Below are positions 1 through 5,918 of a stretch of DNA of 6,194 nucleotides, piece after piece. The stretch spans positions 1 to 6,194 of the forward strand of contig JAJZAG010000227.1 in the NCBI GenBank assembly GCA_021799555.1. Direction: 5' to 3'. The DNA is from Deltaproteobacteria bacterium (GTDB lineage Bacteria; Desulfobacterota; Binatia; Binatales; Binataceae). The notes beneath the pieces are model-generated. The model did no database searches, was not told where the DNA came from, and saw only the letters and a list, made by a program, of their open reading frames with translations. The position numbers and the translations under genes are program-made. The first letter of the stretch is position 1. The number at the start of each line of letters is the position of its first letter.

Positions 1-714
1 CGCCGCGGCGATGGCCGCTGAAAACGCGCATCCCGTCCCGTGCGCTCCCGCGCCCGCGACGCGGGGCGCGGCGAGCTCGATAAAACGACGCCCGTCGTAA
101 AACAGATCGATCGATTGATCGCGTTCGCCGCGATGCCCTCCCTTGATCACGACCGCCCGCGCGCCCATCGCGGCGATCTCGCGCGCCGCCTCGCGAATCG
201 CGGCGGCGCTGTCGATCCGCAGACGGGTCAGCGCCTCGGCCTCGGCGATATTCGGCGTGATCACGCGCGCAAGCCGGACGAGATAGCGCCGAATCGCACG
301 CTCGCCCGCGCGATCGAGCAGCCGCGCTCCAGCGCTCGAGACCATCACCGGATCGACGACCGGCGCGGGCAGGCGTAAAGCGCCGATCGTATGCGCGACG
401 GCGCGGACGACGGCGGCGTTTGCAAGCGCGCCGGTCTTGAGCGCGTTGGGCATCTTTTCCGCCGCGACCGCCTCGATCTGCGCCGAAACCATCGCGGGCG
501 TGACAGCCTCGACGCGTCCGACCGACGAACTGTTCTGCGCAATCACGGCGGTCAGAGCCGAATATCCATACACGCCGAGCGCCGCGAAGACCTTGAGATC
601 CGCCTGAACGCCAGCGCCGCCGCCAGGATCGCTGCCCGCAATCGTGAGCGCGACGCGCCGTCGTGTGCGCGTCGCAGCGGAAGAAAGTTTCACCGATGAA
701 CGGGGATTGCTCAC
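1..714 (-). CDS. thiD: Hydroxymethylpyrimidine/phosphomethylpyrimidine kinase ThiD (3' end cut by window edge)
   Basis: This ribokinase-fold enzyme phosphorylates HMP to HMP-P and then HMP-PP, the pyrimidine precursor in cytoplasmic thiamine diphosphate synthesis. I translated the minus strand directly; 238 codons are open to the left edge. Numbered from the GTG at 714, diagnostic motifs are ALTIAGSDPGGGAGVQADLK (22-41), YGYSALTAVIAQN (49-61), VVDPVMVSSAG (119-129), ITPNIAEAEAL (152-162), VVIKGGH (188-194) and GAHGTGCAFSAA (223-234). The last contains the anion-hole glycines and Cys229, which takes the catalytic-base position in ThiD. Family members are usually about 260-270 residues, so roughly the last 30-40 are missing, and a ThiE or other C-terminal fusion cannot be excluded. 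The start is uncertain: GTG at 720, 714 or 691 is possible, none has a good Shine-Dalgarno, and an in-frame stop lies at 751-753. The conserved core begins near codon 20. It is divergent from the gene at 856. I see no TPP riboswitch upstream. Confidence 0.93.
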   Translation of the reverse strand, partial: MSNPRSSVKLSSAATRTRRRVALTIAGSDPGGGAGVQADLKVFAALGVYGYSALTAVIAQNSSSVGRVEAVTPAMVSAQIEAVAAEKMPNALKTGALANAAVVRAVAHTIGALRLPAPVVDPVMVSSAGARLLDRAGERAIRRYLVRLARVITPNIAEAEALTRLRIDSAAAIREAAREIAAMGARAVVIKGGHRGERDQSIDLFYDGRRFIELAAPRVAGAGAHGTGCAFSAAIAAA

Positions 715-855
715 GCGCACTCGAGCGCCCGGAAGTAAATCGCAAACTGCTCAAGCATAGCAGATCGCCGCACGCGGCGCGCGGGGCGGGGTGGATTGCC
801 TCCCGCGCGAGGCACAGAGTATTTTGCCCGTCAGATCGCTCGTTGGGCGATCGCT
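715..855. other. Divergent intergenic region between thiD and the DUF6178-like gene
   Basis: About 140 bp separate the two divergent start codons, so any promoters for both genes should lie here or inside the flanking coding ends. No convincing -35/-10 pair is visible on either strand. On the minus strand a TATGCT hexamer near 755-760 is a weak -10 candidate without a matching -35. There is no TPP-riboswitch-like core ahead of thiD. If the TTG at 796 is the true start of the plus-strand gene, the shared region shrinks to about 80 bp. Confidence 0.5.
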
Positions 856-2571
856 ATGCAGAACAAGTCGCAAACCGAATTTCTGGGCCTGCCGTTTCAG
901 GAAAAACTCGAATTCCTGTACGGTCTCCCAGCGCGCACCAAGCGCGACCTTATCCTGTCCGCGCCCGAGGCCGAGCGCCTCGTTCAATCGTTCTCGCCCG
1001 AAACGCTCTACTACACGCTCAAGGAAATCGGCTCCGCCGACGCGGGCGACCTTCTGAGCCTCGCGCTTCCCGAGCAGGTGCAATCGCTCTTCGACCTCGA
1101 TTGCTGGAACAAGGACCGGCCGAATTTCGCGCGGATGCGCGAATGGATCGAGGCGCTGTCCGAAGCCGGCCGCCGGCGGTTAGCCGACGGCCTGATGCAG
1201 CTCGATATGGAGATGGTCGCGCTGCTCCTGCGCGGCTACGTGAAGGTGCATCGCCTCGACGACCCCAACGCGGCCGAAGATCCGCCGTTTAATCGCTACG
1301 TCCAGTTCGACGAGCACTATTTGATCGAGTTCATCCGCAACGACGCGATTTCGCAGCACATCTCCGACTTTATAGAGGAAGCGTTCGAGCGCGACTACAA
1401 TTACTTCGCCGGAGTGATGGAAGAAATCTATTGGGGCGTCGAGGCGGAACTCGAAGAGGAAGCCTATCAATTCCGCAGCGCGCGCCTTTCGGACCGCGGC
1501 TTTCCGGATTATTTCGAGGCGCAGGACGTTTTCGCCTATATCAATCCGCGCGAGTTCCTCAAGATTCGCGAACAATACGAGAAGCCAACTCGCGCCGACA
1601 TGCTCGACGATCGCGAGTTGTTGCCGCCGGAGATGGCGCCCGCACTCGCCGGCGCCGACGCTTCCCTGTTCAACATCGCTCTGACGGCGGGATTCGCCGC
1701 GCATAGCAAACGGCAGGTGAGGGCGGAGATGGCGATGGTGTCGAATCAGGTGCTGATGGCGCGCGCGGTCGATTTCGGCGATCTCGAAGCGGTCCGCGTC
1801 GCCGTCGAGATGACGCATAACTATCTGAATCTCGGACTCGAGAATCTGGCCGGCGGCGATTTGGACGCTGCGGTCGAGCATCTGCGCGACACGCATCTTA
1901 AGTTAATCTTCCGCTTGGGAGTCAGCCTGACGATCGACCTGCGAAAACGCGCCGAGGAGACGCTTGCGCGGCTTGGCTTCGCGCCCGGCAGAACGATTGA
2001 CATCGCCTTCCTCGATTCGCCTTACCGCGAGGCGCTCGCCGGTTTCCTTGCGCGGCAGCCGCGCTTCTTCGCGGGACTGGACGGGAAGGGCGGAGTCGAG
2101 ATGCGGGATTTTCGCACGATGCGCGATCTGCATCTGGGCTACGCAACCCTCGAGCAGATCGATGCGGCGCGGACGCTGTTGCGCGCGCTATTCGAGATCG
2201 ATATCGCGAGGCCGGGCTTCCGCGCCTCGGTCGCCGCGCGTGAAATTCGCCTGAGCCAGATTGTGCTGACTGCGTTCGCGCGGGCCGCGATGGGCGATAC
2301 GCTCGCGCCCGAGCCGATCGAGGCGTCGCGCCTGACAGCGATGCGCGACGCGGTGATGAGCTATCGCGCGGGAGCCGGCAAGCTCGGCGACGAGCTGCGC
2401 GCGATAGTCGAACAGACGGTGGCCGAACGGCTTGGCGATGCCGATCGCGCGGCGGGCGCGGAATTCCTCAACTCATGCCTGAACCTGCTCGAAGAGGAAT
2501 TCGCGGCGCTTGGCGCCGAACGCGAAATCGACCCCCGTTTCATCCGCAGCGTTCTGATCAAGCGCGGCTAA
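856..2571 (+). CDS. DUF6178-family-like hypothetical protein, 571 aa
   Basis: The function is unknown. The general pattern matches what I recall of DUF6178 proteins (about 550-600 residues): an N-terminal helical region with APEAERLVQSFSPETLYYTLKEIG (36-59), PEQVQSLFDLDCWNKDR (72-88), repeated acidic/leucine helices such as QLDMEMVALLLRGYVKVHRLDD (115-136), then ELEEEAYQFRSARLSDRGFPDYFEA (198-222). The N-terminal third, with paired Leu-rich helices, loosely resembles MgtE-N-like helical repeats. No signal peptide, transmembrane segment or metal-binding cluster is visible, so it is probably cytoplasmic. The middle and C-terminal parts are Ala-rich helices, including HNYLNLGLENLAGGDLDAAV (321-340). 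I chose ATG 856 because it sits just before the family-like sequence. A TTG at 796 preceded by a G-rich GGGGTGGA would add 20 residues and cannot be excluded. The family name comes from memory of its motifs, without a profile search; that this is a real gene is very likely given the long unbroken frame with codon use like its neighbours. Confidence 0.8.
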   Translation: MQNKSQTEFLGLPFQEKLEFLYGLPARTKRDLILSAPEAERLVQSFSPETLYYTLKEIGSADAGDLLSLALPEQVQSLFDLDCWNKDRPNFARMREWIEALSEAGRRRLADGLMQLDMEMVALLLRGYVKVHRLDDPNAAEDPPFNRYVQFDEHYLIEFIRNDAISQHISDFIEEAFERDYNYFAGVMEEIYWGVEAELEEEAYQFRSARLSDRGFPDYFEAQDVFAYINPREFLKIREQYEKPTRADMLDDRELLPPEMAPALAGADASLFNIALTAGFAAHSKRQVRAEMAMVSNQVLMARAVDFGDLEAVRVAVEMTHNYLNLGLENLAGGDLDAAVEHLRDTHLKLIFRLGVSLTIDLRKRAEETLARLGFAPGRTIDIAFLDSPYREALAGFLARQPRFFAGLDGKGGVEMRDFRTMRDLHLGYATLEQIDAARTLLRALFEIDIARPGFRASVAAREIRLSQIVLTAFARAAMGDTLAPEPIEASRLTAMRDAVMSYRAGAGKLGDELRAIVEQTVAERLGDADRAAGAEFLNSCLNLLEEEFAALGAEREIDPRFIRSVLIKRG

Positions 2572-2629
2572 GCGCTCGCGCGGGTCCAAGTCGCGGCGCG
2601 CGGCGCCGGCGTTTGAGGAAGTTCAATTA

Positions 2630-2642
2630 ATAGTTTAACTAT
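2630..2642. promoter_or_regulatory. 13-bp perfect palindrome, possible operator
   Basis: ATAGTTTAACTAT is a perfect inverted repeat with 6-bp arms around a central T, inside a short AT-rich island of an otherwise GC-rich window. An AGTTCA copy lies just upstream (2620-2625), and the same AGTTCA recurs in the larger inverted repeat at 2692. Dyads of this size often bind dimeric repressors, but no regulator gene is present in the window and binding is inference. A very weak promoter (TTGAGG at 2613-2618 and a poor -10 overlapping the palindrome) could be drawn across it. Confidence 0.35.
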
Positions 2643-2691
2643 GGCGCGGATCCCCTTGTGTGCGTGGGGCCGCAGCGATCATAGCCACGAT

Positions 2692-2724
2692 AGTTCAGGG
2701 CTGAACTGTTCAGCCTTATTTTTT
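2692..2724 (+). terminator. Rho-independent terminator-like hairpin with an overlapping alternative hairpin
   Basis: GGCTGAA (2699-2705) and TTCAGCC (2709-2715) form a 7-bp stem with a CTG loop, followed directly by TTATTTTTT (2716-2724). This is terminator geometry for plus-strand transcription, 128 bp after the stop codon of the 571-residue gene. The left arm can instead pair upstream: AGTTCA (2692-2697) with TGAACT (2702-2707) across a 4-nt loop. The two hairpins are mutually exclusive because they share 2702-2705. It may be a plain terminator of the upstream gene, an attenuator for the downstream operon, or a protein-binding dyad. Confidence 0.55.
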
Positions 2725-2743
2725 CGCGAATTTTGCGCATAAT
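2715..2743 (+). promoter_or_regulatory. Weak candidate promoter for the downstream operon
   Basis: CATAAT at 2738-2743 matches the TATAAT -10 consensus at five of six positions. The -35 region about 16-17 bp upstream falls in CTTATTT right after the inverted repeat and matches TTGACA poorly. If real, the inverted repeat at 2692-2715 would abut the -35 region, a normal operator position. It is about 390 bp upstream of the first confident operon gene, so a long leader would be needed. Other promoters closer to 3134 are not obvious. Confidence 0.2.
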
Positions 2744-2812
2744 GGAGGTGATGAAGACGCACGAAAAAAGCGGCCGAAGAGCGGGAGTCAGGATCGCCGC
2801 GCCTGCTCGTTC

Positions 2813-2844
2813 GCGGGCGCGCGGCCGCGCAAGCGGGCGCGCGG
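2813..2844. repeat. 12-bp direct repeat in GC-rich intergenic DNA
   Basis: GCGGGCGCGCGG occurs at 2813-2824 and again at 2833-2844, 20 bp start to start. In sequence this GC-rich such a repeat may be chance. No target-site duplications or mobile element ends are associated with it. Confidence 0.4.
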
Positions 2845-2927
2845 GAATCGATTGCGCGGGCGCTCGACGGCGGGAGCGCGGCGCGAAAATCGGCGCGCGA
2901 ATTACCGCGTCGAAGCCAGATTCCACC

Positions 2928-2978
2928 GGAAATTCTCCCCGCGCGGCGCGGGAAATTCCGCCGATGCCGCCGGAAATT
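2928..2978. repeat. Three phased GGAAATT repeats
   Basis: GGAAATT occurs at 2928-2934, 2951-2957 and 2972-2978, spaced 23 and 21 bp, close to two helical turns. The copies sit as AT-containing islands in GC-rich sequence (contexts CCGGAAATTCT, GGGAAATTCC and CCGGAAATTTTC). The arrangement could be a set of protein-binding sites upstream of the YciI-led operon, or remnants of small repeats. Function is unknown. Confidence 0.4.
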
Positions 2979-3122
2979 TTCTCAAACGAACCCATCGCGA
3001 AGCTCCTCGCCGCCACGCCATCGCGTCGCACCGGCAGGCGCGGCGCGGCGGTTTTTCCCGGCCGGCTCACCGTGCTAAGTAACTGTCTCCCGGACGCGGC
3101 AACTTGCGCGCAGGTCCGCTTC

Positions 3123-3126
3123 GAGG
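3123..3126 (+). promoter_or_regulatory. Ribosome binding site fixing the YciI-like start
   Basis: GAGG lies 7 nt before ATG 3134. It supports that ATG over the in-frame TTG at 3104, which would add 10 residues before the family's normal N-terminal strand. Confidence 0.6.
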
Positions 3127-3133
3127 TTCAGGG

Positions 3134-3406
3134 ATGCTGTTCGTGATAATTGGCCATGACGGCCCCGATGGCGCGGCGCTCAGGCCCAAGCTGCGGCCGG
3201 CCCATCTCGACAACCTGCGCCCGCTCGCGCAGGCGGGCAAGGTGCGTATCGCCGGACCGTTCACCGACGGCAGCGGCAGCCTGATCGTCGTCGATATGGA
3301 GAGCGAGGCGCAGGCGCGTGCGTTCGCGAACCGCGATCCTTACGTGACCGGCGGAGTGTTCGCGCGTGTAGAGGTCAAGCCGTTCAAGCAGGTGTTCCCC
3401 GAGTAG
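3134..3406 (+). CDS. YciI-family protein, 90 aa
   Basis: This small protein of the YciI/dimeric alpha-beta barrel (ferredoxin-like) superfamily has the usual length of about 90-100 residues. The chain starts directly with the first strand, MLFVIIGHD. It then shows the conserved RPAHLDNLRPLAQAGKVRIAGPF block (21-43), with His24 in the conserved family position, then GSLIVVDMESEAQARAFANRDPYVTGGVF (48-76), with the typical DPY (68-70) before the last strand. YciI proteins are usually dimeric and cytoplasmic; some members are enzymes related to muconolactone isomerase-type folds, but most have no known reaction. It is the first confident gene of an operon, with only 32 bp to the CoA-transferase that follows. 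An accessory or isomerase-like role in the same catabolic route is inferred from context. Confidence 0.88.
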   Translation: MLFVIIGHDGPDGAALRPKLRPAHLDNLRPLAQAGKVRIAGPFTDGSGSLIVVDMESEAQARAFANRDPYVTGGVFARVEVKPFKQVFPE

Positions 3407-3429
3407 TTGATAACCGCAATATCCCGAGT

Positions 3430-3433
3430 GGAG
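3430..3433 (+). promoter_or_regulatory. Ribosome binding site of the first CoA-transferase
   Basis: GGAG lies 5 nt before ATG 3439. It favours that ATG over the in-frame GTG at 3433, which overlaps the GGAG itself. Confidence 0.6.
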
Positions 3434-3438
3434 TGTCG

Positions 3439-4647
3439 ATGGCAGGCGCATTATCAGATTTGAAGATTATCGAAGTGGGGGAGTTGGTCTCGGCTCCATA
3501 CTGCTCGAAGATGCTGGCGGACATGGGCGCCGAGGTGATCAAGATCGAGCGTCCGGGCGCCGGCGATCGCGCGCGCACGCGCGGTCCCTACCCCAAAGAC
3601 GAGCCGCATCCCGAGAAGAGCGGCCTCTTCCTCTATCTCAACACCAACAAGAAGGGCGTCACGCTCGATATCGCGAAGCCCGAGGGCATGGCGATCCTCG
3701 AGACGCTCGCTAAGGACGCCGACGTGCTGATTCACAACGTCACGCCGCCGGAGATGGATCGTGTCGGGATCACGTGGGATCGCATGCGGCGCGTCAATCC
3801 GAATCTGGTGATGACCTCGATCGCGCCGTTCGGTCTCTCAGGTCCGTACCGGAATTATCGCGCCGAGGATCTGACGGTTTGGGCGGCCGGCGGCGTCTGC
3901 GTGCTCAACGGCGGCGGACCGGCGCACGCCGACCTTCCTCCGCTGAAGACCTTCGGACAGCAGGCCGGATACCAAGGCGGGGTGCACGCGGCCGCGGCCA
4001 CGATGGGCGCGGTGTTTGCGCGGCTGCGCGGCGAGAGCGGACAGCACGTCGAAGTCTCGGTGCAGGAGTCGATCGCGTCGATTCTCGAGATGACCTTCGA
4101 ATACTGGCCGTACATGAAAATGATCGCGACCCGCCTGGGGCAGAAGCCGCTGCAGCCGGTCGAGACGATGCAGTGCAAGGACGGATACATCTATCTGTGC
4201 TGCATCGAGGAACATCAATGGCGCGGCTTCGTCGAAATCATGGGCAATCCCGAATGGGCGAACGAGGAGATCTTTGGCGATCGGCTCAAGCGAGCGCTCA
4301 ACTGGGACGCGCTTAAAGTGTTCCTTGAAGAATGGGTGAGCCAGCAGACCGTGCTCGATCTCTACCGCAAGGCGCAGGCCAAGCGCGTGCCGTTCGCACC
4401 GGTCTCGACGATGGGCGATCTGCTGAGCAACGAACATCTGCGCGCGCGCGGTTTCTTCGTTGAAATCGCGCAACCCGTCGCGGGCACGCACAAGTATCCC
4501 GGCGCGCCGCTCAAATATCATCGCACGCCCTGGGAAATTCGCACCCCAGCGCCCACGCTCGGGCAGCATAACGAGGAAATCTTCGGGCGCCGGCTCGGGC
4601 TTAGCGCGGGCAAACTCGGCGAACTCAAATCCAAAGGTGTGATCTAA
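3439..4647 (+). CDS. CaiB/BaiF (class III) CoA-transferase, subunit 1, apparently without the nucleophilic Asp
   Basis: Class III enzymes move CoA between carboxylic acids, or epimerise acyl-CoAs, in the cytoplasm. At 402 residues it has the normal family length. It shows the N-terminal Rossmann-like block LKIIEVGELVSAPYCSKMLADMGAEVIKIE (8-37), PGAGDRAR (39-46, the CoA-contact region), NTNKKGVTLDI (68-78), an N-x(6)-DRVG segment (100-110), APFGLSGPY (129-137), GESGQHVEVSVQES (198-211) and a C-terminal PAPTLGQHNEEIF (370-382). In the stretch before GVH (181-183), where active members carry the catalytic Asp, the sequence is GQQAGYQG (173-180). Aligned on GVH with the next gene, that Asp corresponds to Gly177. 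It may therefore be a non-catalytic or structural partner, as in heteromeric class III transferases, or a divergent enzyme. ATG 3439 is chosen for its GGAG. Its stop lies 2 bp before the second subunit. Substrate unknown. Confidence 0.92.
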   Translation: MAGALSDLKIIEVGELVSAPYCSKMLADMGAEVIKIERPGAGDRARTRGPYPKDEPHPEKSGLFLYLNTNKKGVTLDIAKPEGMAILETLAKDADVLIHNVTPPEMDRVGITWDRMRRVNPNLVMTSIAPFGLSGPYRNYRAEDLTVWAAGGVCVLNGGGPAHADLPPLKTFGQQAGYQGGVHAAAATMGAVFARLRGESGQHVEVSVQESIASILEMTFEYWPYMKMIATRLGQKPLQPVETMQCKDGYIYLCCIEEHQWRGFVEIMGNPEWANEEIFGDRLKRALNWDALKVFLEEWVSQQTVLDLYRKAQAKRVPFAPVSTMGDLLSNEHLRARGFFVEIAQPVAGTHKYPGAPLKYHRTPWEIRTPAPTLGQHNEEIFGRRLGLSAGKLGELKSKGVI

Positions 4648-4649
4648 CG

Positions 4650-5891
4650 ATGGCCAAGCCGCCGCTTTCAGGAATCAAGGTCTGCGACTTCACCTGGGTA
4701 TGGGCAGGTCCATACTGCACCTTGCAACTCGCGCACCTGGGCGCCGACGTCGTGCGAATCGAAACCAAGACGCGGCCGTGCGTAACGCGGATGCTGCCGC
4801 CGTGGCCGAACGGCGTCTTCGACGGGCTCAACAAGTCGGGCTACTTCAACCAGTACAACCAGGGCAAGAAATCCCTGTCGCTGAATTTCAAGCATCCCGA
4901 GGCGAACGAAGTCGCCTGGCGGTTGATAAAGCAATCCGACGTCGTGATCAACAACTTCGCCGCCGGCGTGATCGACAAGATGGGCTTCGGCTACGAAGCG
5001 ATCAAAAAGGTCCGCCCCGATATCGTGATGATCTCGCTGTCGGGTTACGGCGACACCGGCCCGTATCGCGAGTACGTCGCGTATGGTCCCGCGCAGGTTC
5101 CGCTTTCCGGGCTCTCCTCGCTGACCGGTTACAAGGGATTTCCTCCGATGCACGCGGGGTTCAGCTACGCCGATCCCAACGCGGGCGTGCACGGCGCATT
5201 CGCGATTCTGACCGCGCTCTACCATCGCCACAAAACCGGCGAGGGCCAGTATATCGATATGAGCCAGTGGGAGTGCGCGATGGATGTGCTGGCCGAAGGT
5301 ATTCTCGAATACACGATGAATGGCCGCGAGCCCGAGCGCAACGGAAATCGCGATCCGTTGATGGCGCCGCACGGTAATTTCAAGTGCCTCGACCTTCCGG
5401 AAAAGGTCATGGACATGACGATCGATCAGTGGGTATCGATCGTCTGCGCGACCGACGACGAATGGGCGCGGCTCGCGCGCGCGATCGGGCGTCCCGAACT
5501 CGCCGCCGATCCGCGCTACGCGACTTTGGCCGCCCGCAAGCGCAACGAGGACGCGCTCGAGGCGCTTATCACCGAGTGGACCTCGAAGCGCCGCGTCGCT
5601 TACGTCGTTGAAACGCTGCAAGCCGCCGGGGTCGCCGCCGGCGCGTGCGCCGACAACAAGTATCTGTGCGAAGATCCGCATCTCGCCGAGCGCAACTACT
5701 GGGTTGAACTCGAGCATCCCGAAGTCGGTGTCAGACGCCACTGCGGAATTCCGTGGCGGATGAGCGCGACGCCGTGCGAGGTCAAAGCTCCTGCGCCGTG
5801 CCTTGGACAGCAAACCGATGAGGTGTTGGCCGCGCTCGGTTACGGCGAAAACGAGATTGCGGCGATGCGCAAAAAGGGCGCGCTCGACTGA
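4650..5891 (+). CDS. CaiB/BaiF (class III) CoA-transferase, subunit 2, catalytic Asp present
   Basis: This 413-residue class III CoA-transferase has VCDFTWVWAGPYCTLQLAHL (11-30) followed by GADVVRIE, then GKKSLSLNFKHPEA (72-85), INNFAAGVIDKMGFGYEAI (100-118), ISLSGYGDTGPY (128-139), and the active-site region FSYADPNAGVHGAFAILTAL (171-190). Asp175 there matches the nucleophilic Asp that forms the acyl and CoA intermediates in formyl-CoA transferase and relatives. TGEGQYIDMSQWE (196-208) and the C-terminal PAPCLGQQTDEVL (381-393) complete the fold. The usual PG-GD-R segment after the first domain is replaced by TKTRPCVTR (39-47), a pattern related to subfamilies with RPD--R. ATG 4650 follows the previous stop by 2 bp, with AAGGTG about 11 nt upstream, so translational coupling is likely. 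Together the two subunits resemble two-subunit transferases such as BbsEF or SmtAB; this is organisational similarity only, and the acid substrate is not identifiable. Confidence 0.93.
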   Translation: MAKPPLSGIKVCDFTWVWAGPYCTLQLAHLGADVVRIETKTRPCVTRMLPPWPNGVFDGLNKSGYFNQYNQGKKSLSLNFKHPEANEVAWRLIKQSDVVINNFAAGVIDKMGFGYEAIKKVRPDIVMISLSGYGDTGPYREYVAYGPAQVPLSGLSSLTGYKGFPPMHAGFSYADPNAGVHGAFAILTALYHRHKTGEGQYIDMSQWECAMDVLAEGILEYTMNGREPERNGNRDPLMAPHGNFKCLDLPEKVMDMTIDQWVSIVCATDDEWARLARAIGRPELAADPRYATLAARKRNEDALEALITEWTSKRRVAYVVETLQAAGVAAGACADNKYLCEDPHLAERNYWVELEHPEVGVRRHCGIPWRMSATPCEVKAPAPCLGQQTDEVLAALGYGENEIAAMRKKGALD

Positions 5892-5905
5892 GCGCCGCGG
5901 GCGAC

Positions 5906-5910
5906 AGGAG
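5906..5910 (+). promoter_or_regulatory. Ribosome binding site of the SMP-30-like gene
   Basis: AGGAG lies 8 nt before ATG 5919. It is the strongest well-spaced Shine-Dalgarno in the window and supports this start. Confidence 0.65.
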
Positions 5911-5918
5911 AATCCACG

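Larger units (their letters stand above)
2572..3133. other. 562-bp intergenic region with inverted repeats and a doubtful Arg-rich open frame
   Basis: No convincing gene lies here. The left part (about 2611-2745) is more AT-rich than its surroundings and contains a 13-bp palindrome, a terminator-like repeat cluster, a CATAAT hexamer (2738-2743) and a GGAGGTGATG stretch (2744-2753). The right part (about 2760-3070) is extremely GC-rich with short direct repeats. An open frame from ATG 2751 to TGA 3146 (131 codons) follows the strong Shine-Dalgarno-like sequence. However, the ATG lies only 2 nt after GGAGG, the product is Arg/Ala/Gly-rich with no recognisable domain, and it overlaps the start of the YciI-like gene by 13 nt. 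The minus strand is also open over 2639-3070, as often happens in GC-rich non-coding DNA. I treat both frames as probably not genes. Confidence 0.6.

Noticed and set aside
40..699. Plus-strand frames over the thiD region
   Set aside because: Arg-rich antisense frames; the minus strand encodes an unmistakable ThiD.
715..800. Possible TPP riboswitch ahead of thiD
   Set aside because: The characteristic conserved CUGAGA and ACCUGAUC-type cores are not present in the minus-strand leader.
848..855. GCGATCGC octamer resembling the HIP1 palindrome of cyanobacteria
   Set aside because: I noticed one copy and made no systematic count; the gene content does not suggest a cyanobacterium, and GATC-rich words are expected in this base composition.
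1180..1896. Minus-strand open frame of 238 codons opposite the DUF6178-like gene
   Set aside because: Antisense shadow without any recognisable motif; the opposite strand has the longer, family-like frame.
2760..3060. CRISPR array or mobile element remnants in the repeat-rich intergenic DNA
   Set aside because: Repeats are only 7-12 bp with no regular repeat-spacer structure, no terminal inverted repeats and no transposase fragment.
2639..3070. Minus-strand open frame of 143 codons in the long intergenic region
   Set aside because: Low-complexity Arg/Ala/Pro product, competes with an equally open plus frame, and runs through the terminator-like repeats; no domain seen.
3838..4569. Minus-strand open frame of 243 codons opposite the first CoA-transferase
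   Set aside because: Arg/His/Leu-rich shadow of a clearly coding plus strand.
4668..5813. Long minus-strand open frame (381 codons) opposite the second CoA-transferase
   Set aside because: It is a GC-rich shadow frame: no domain, no start context, and the plus strand encodes a full recognised enzyme.
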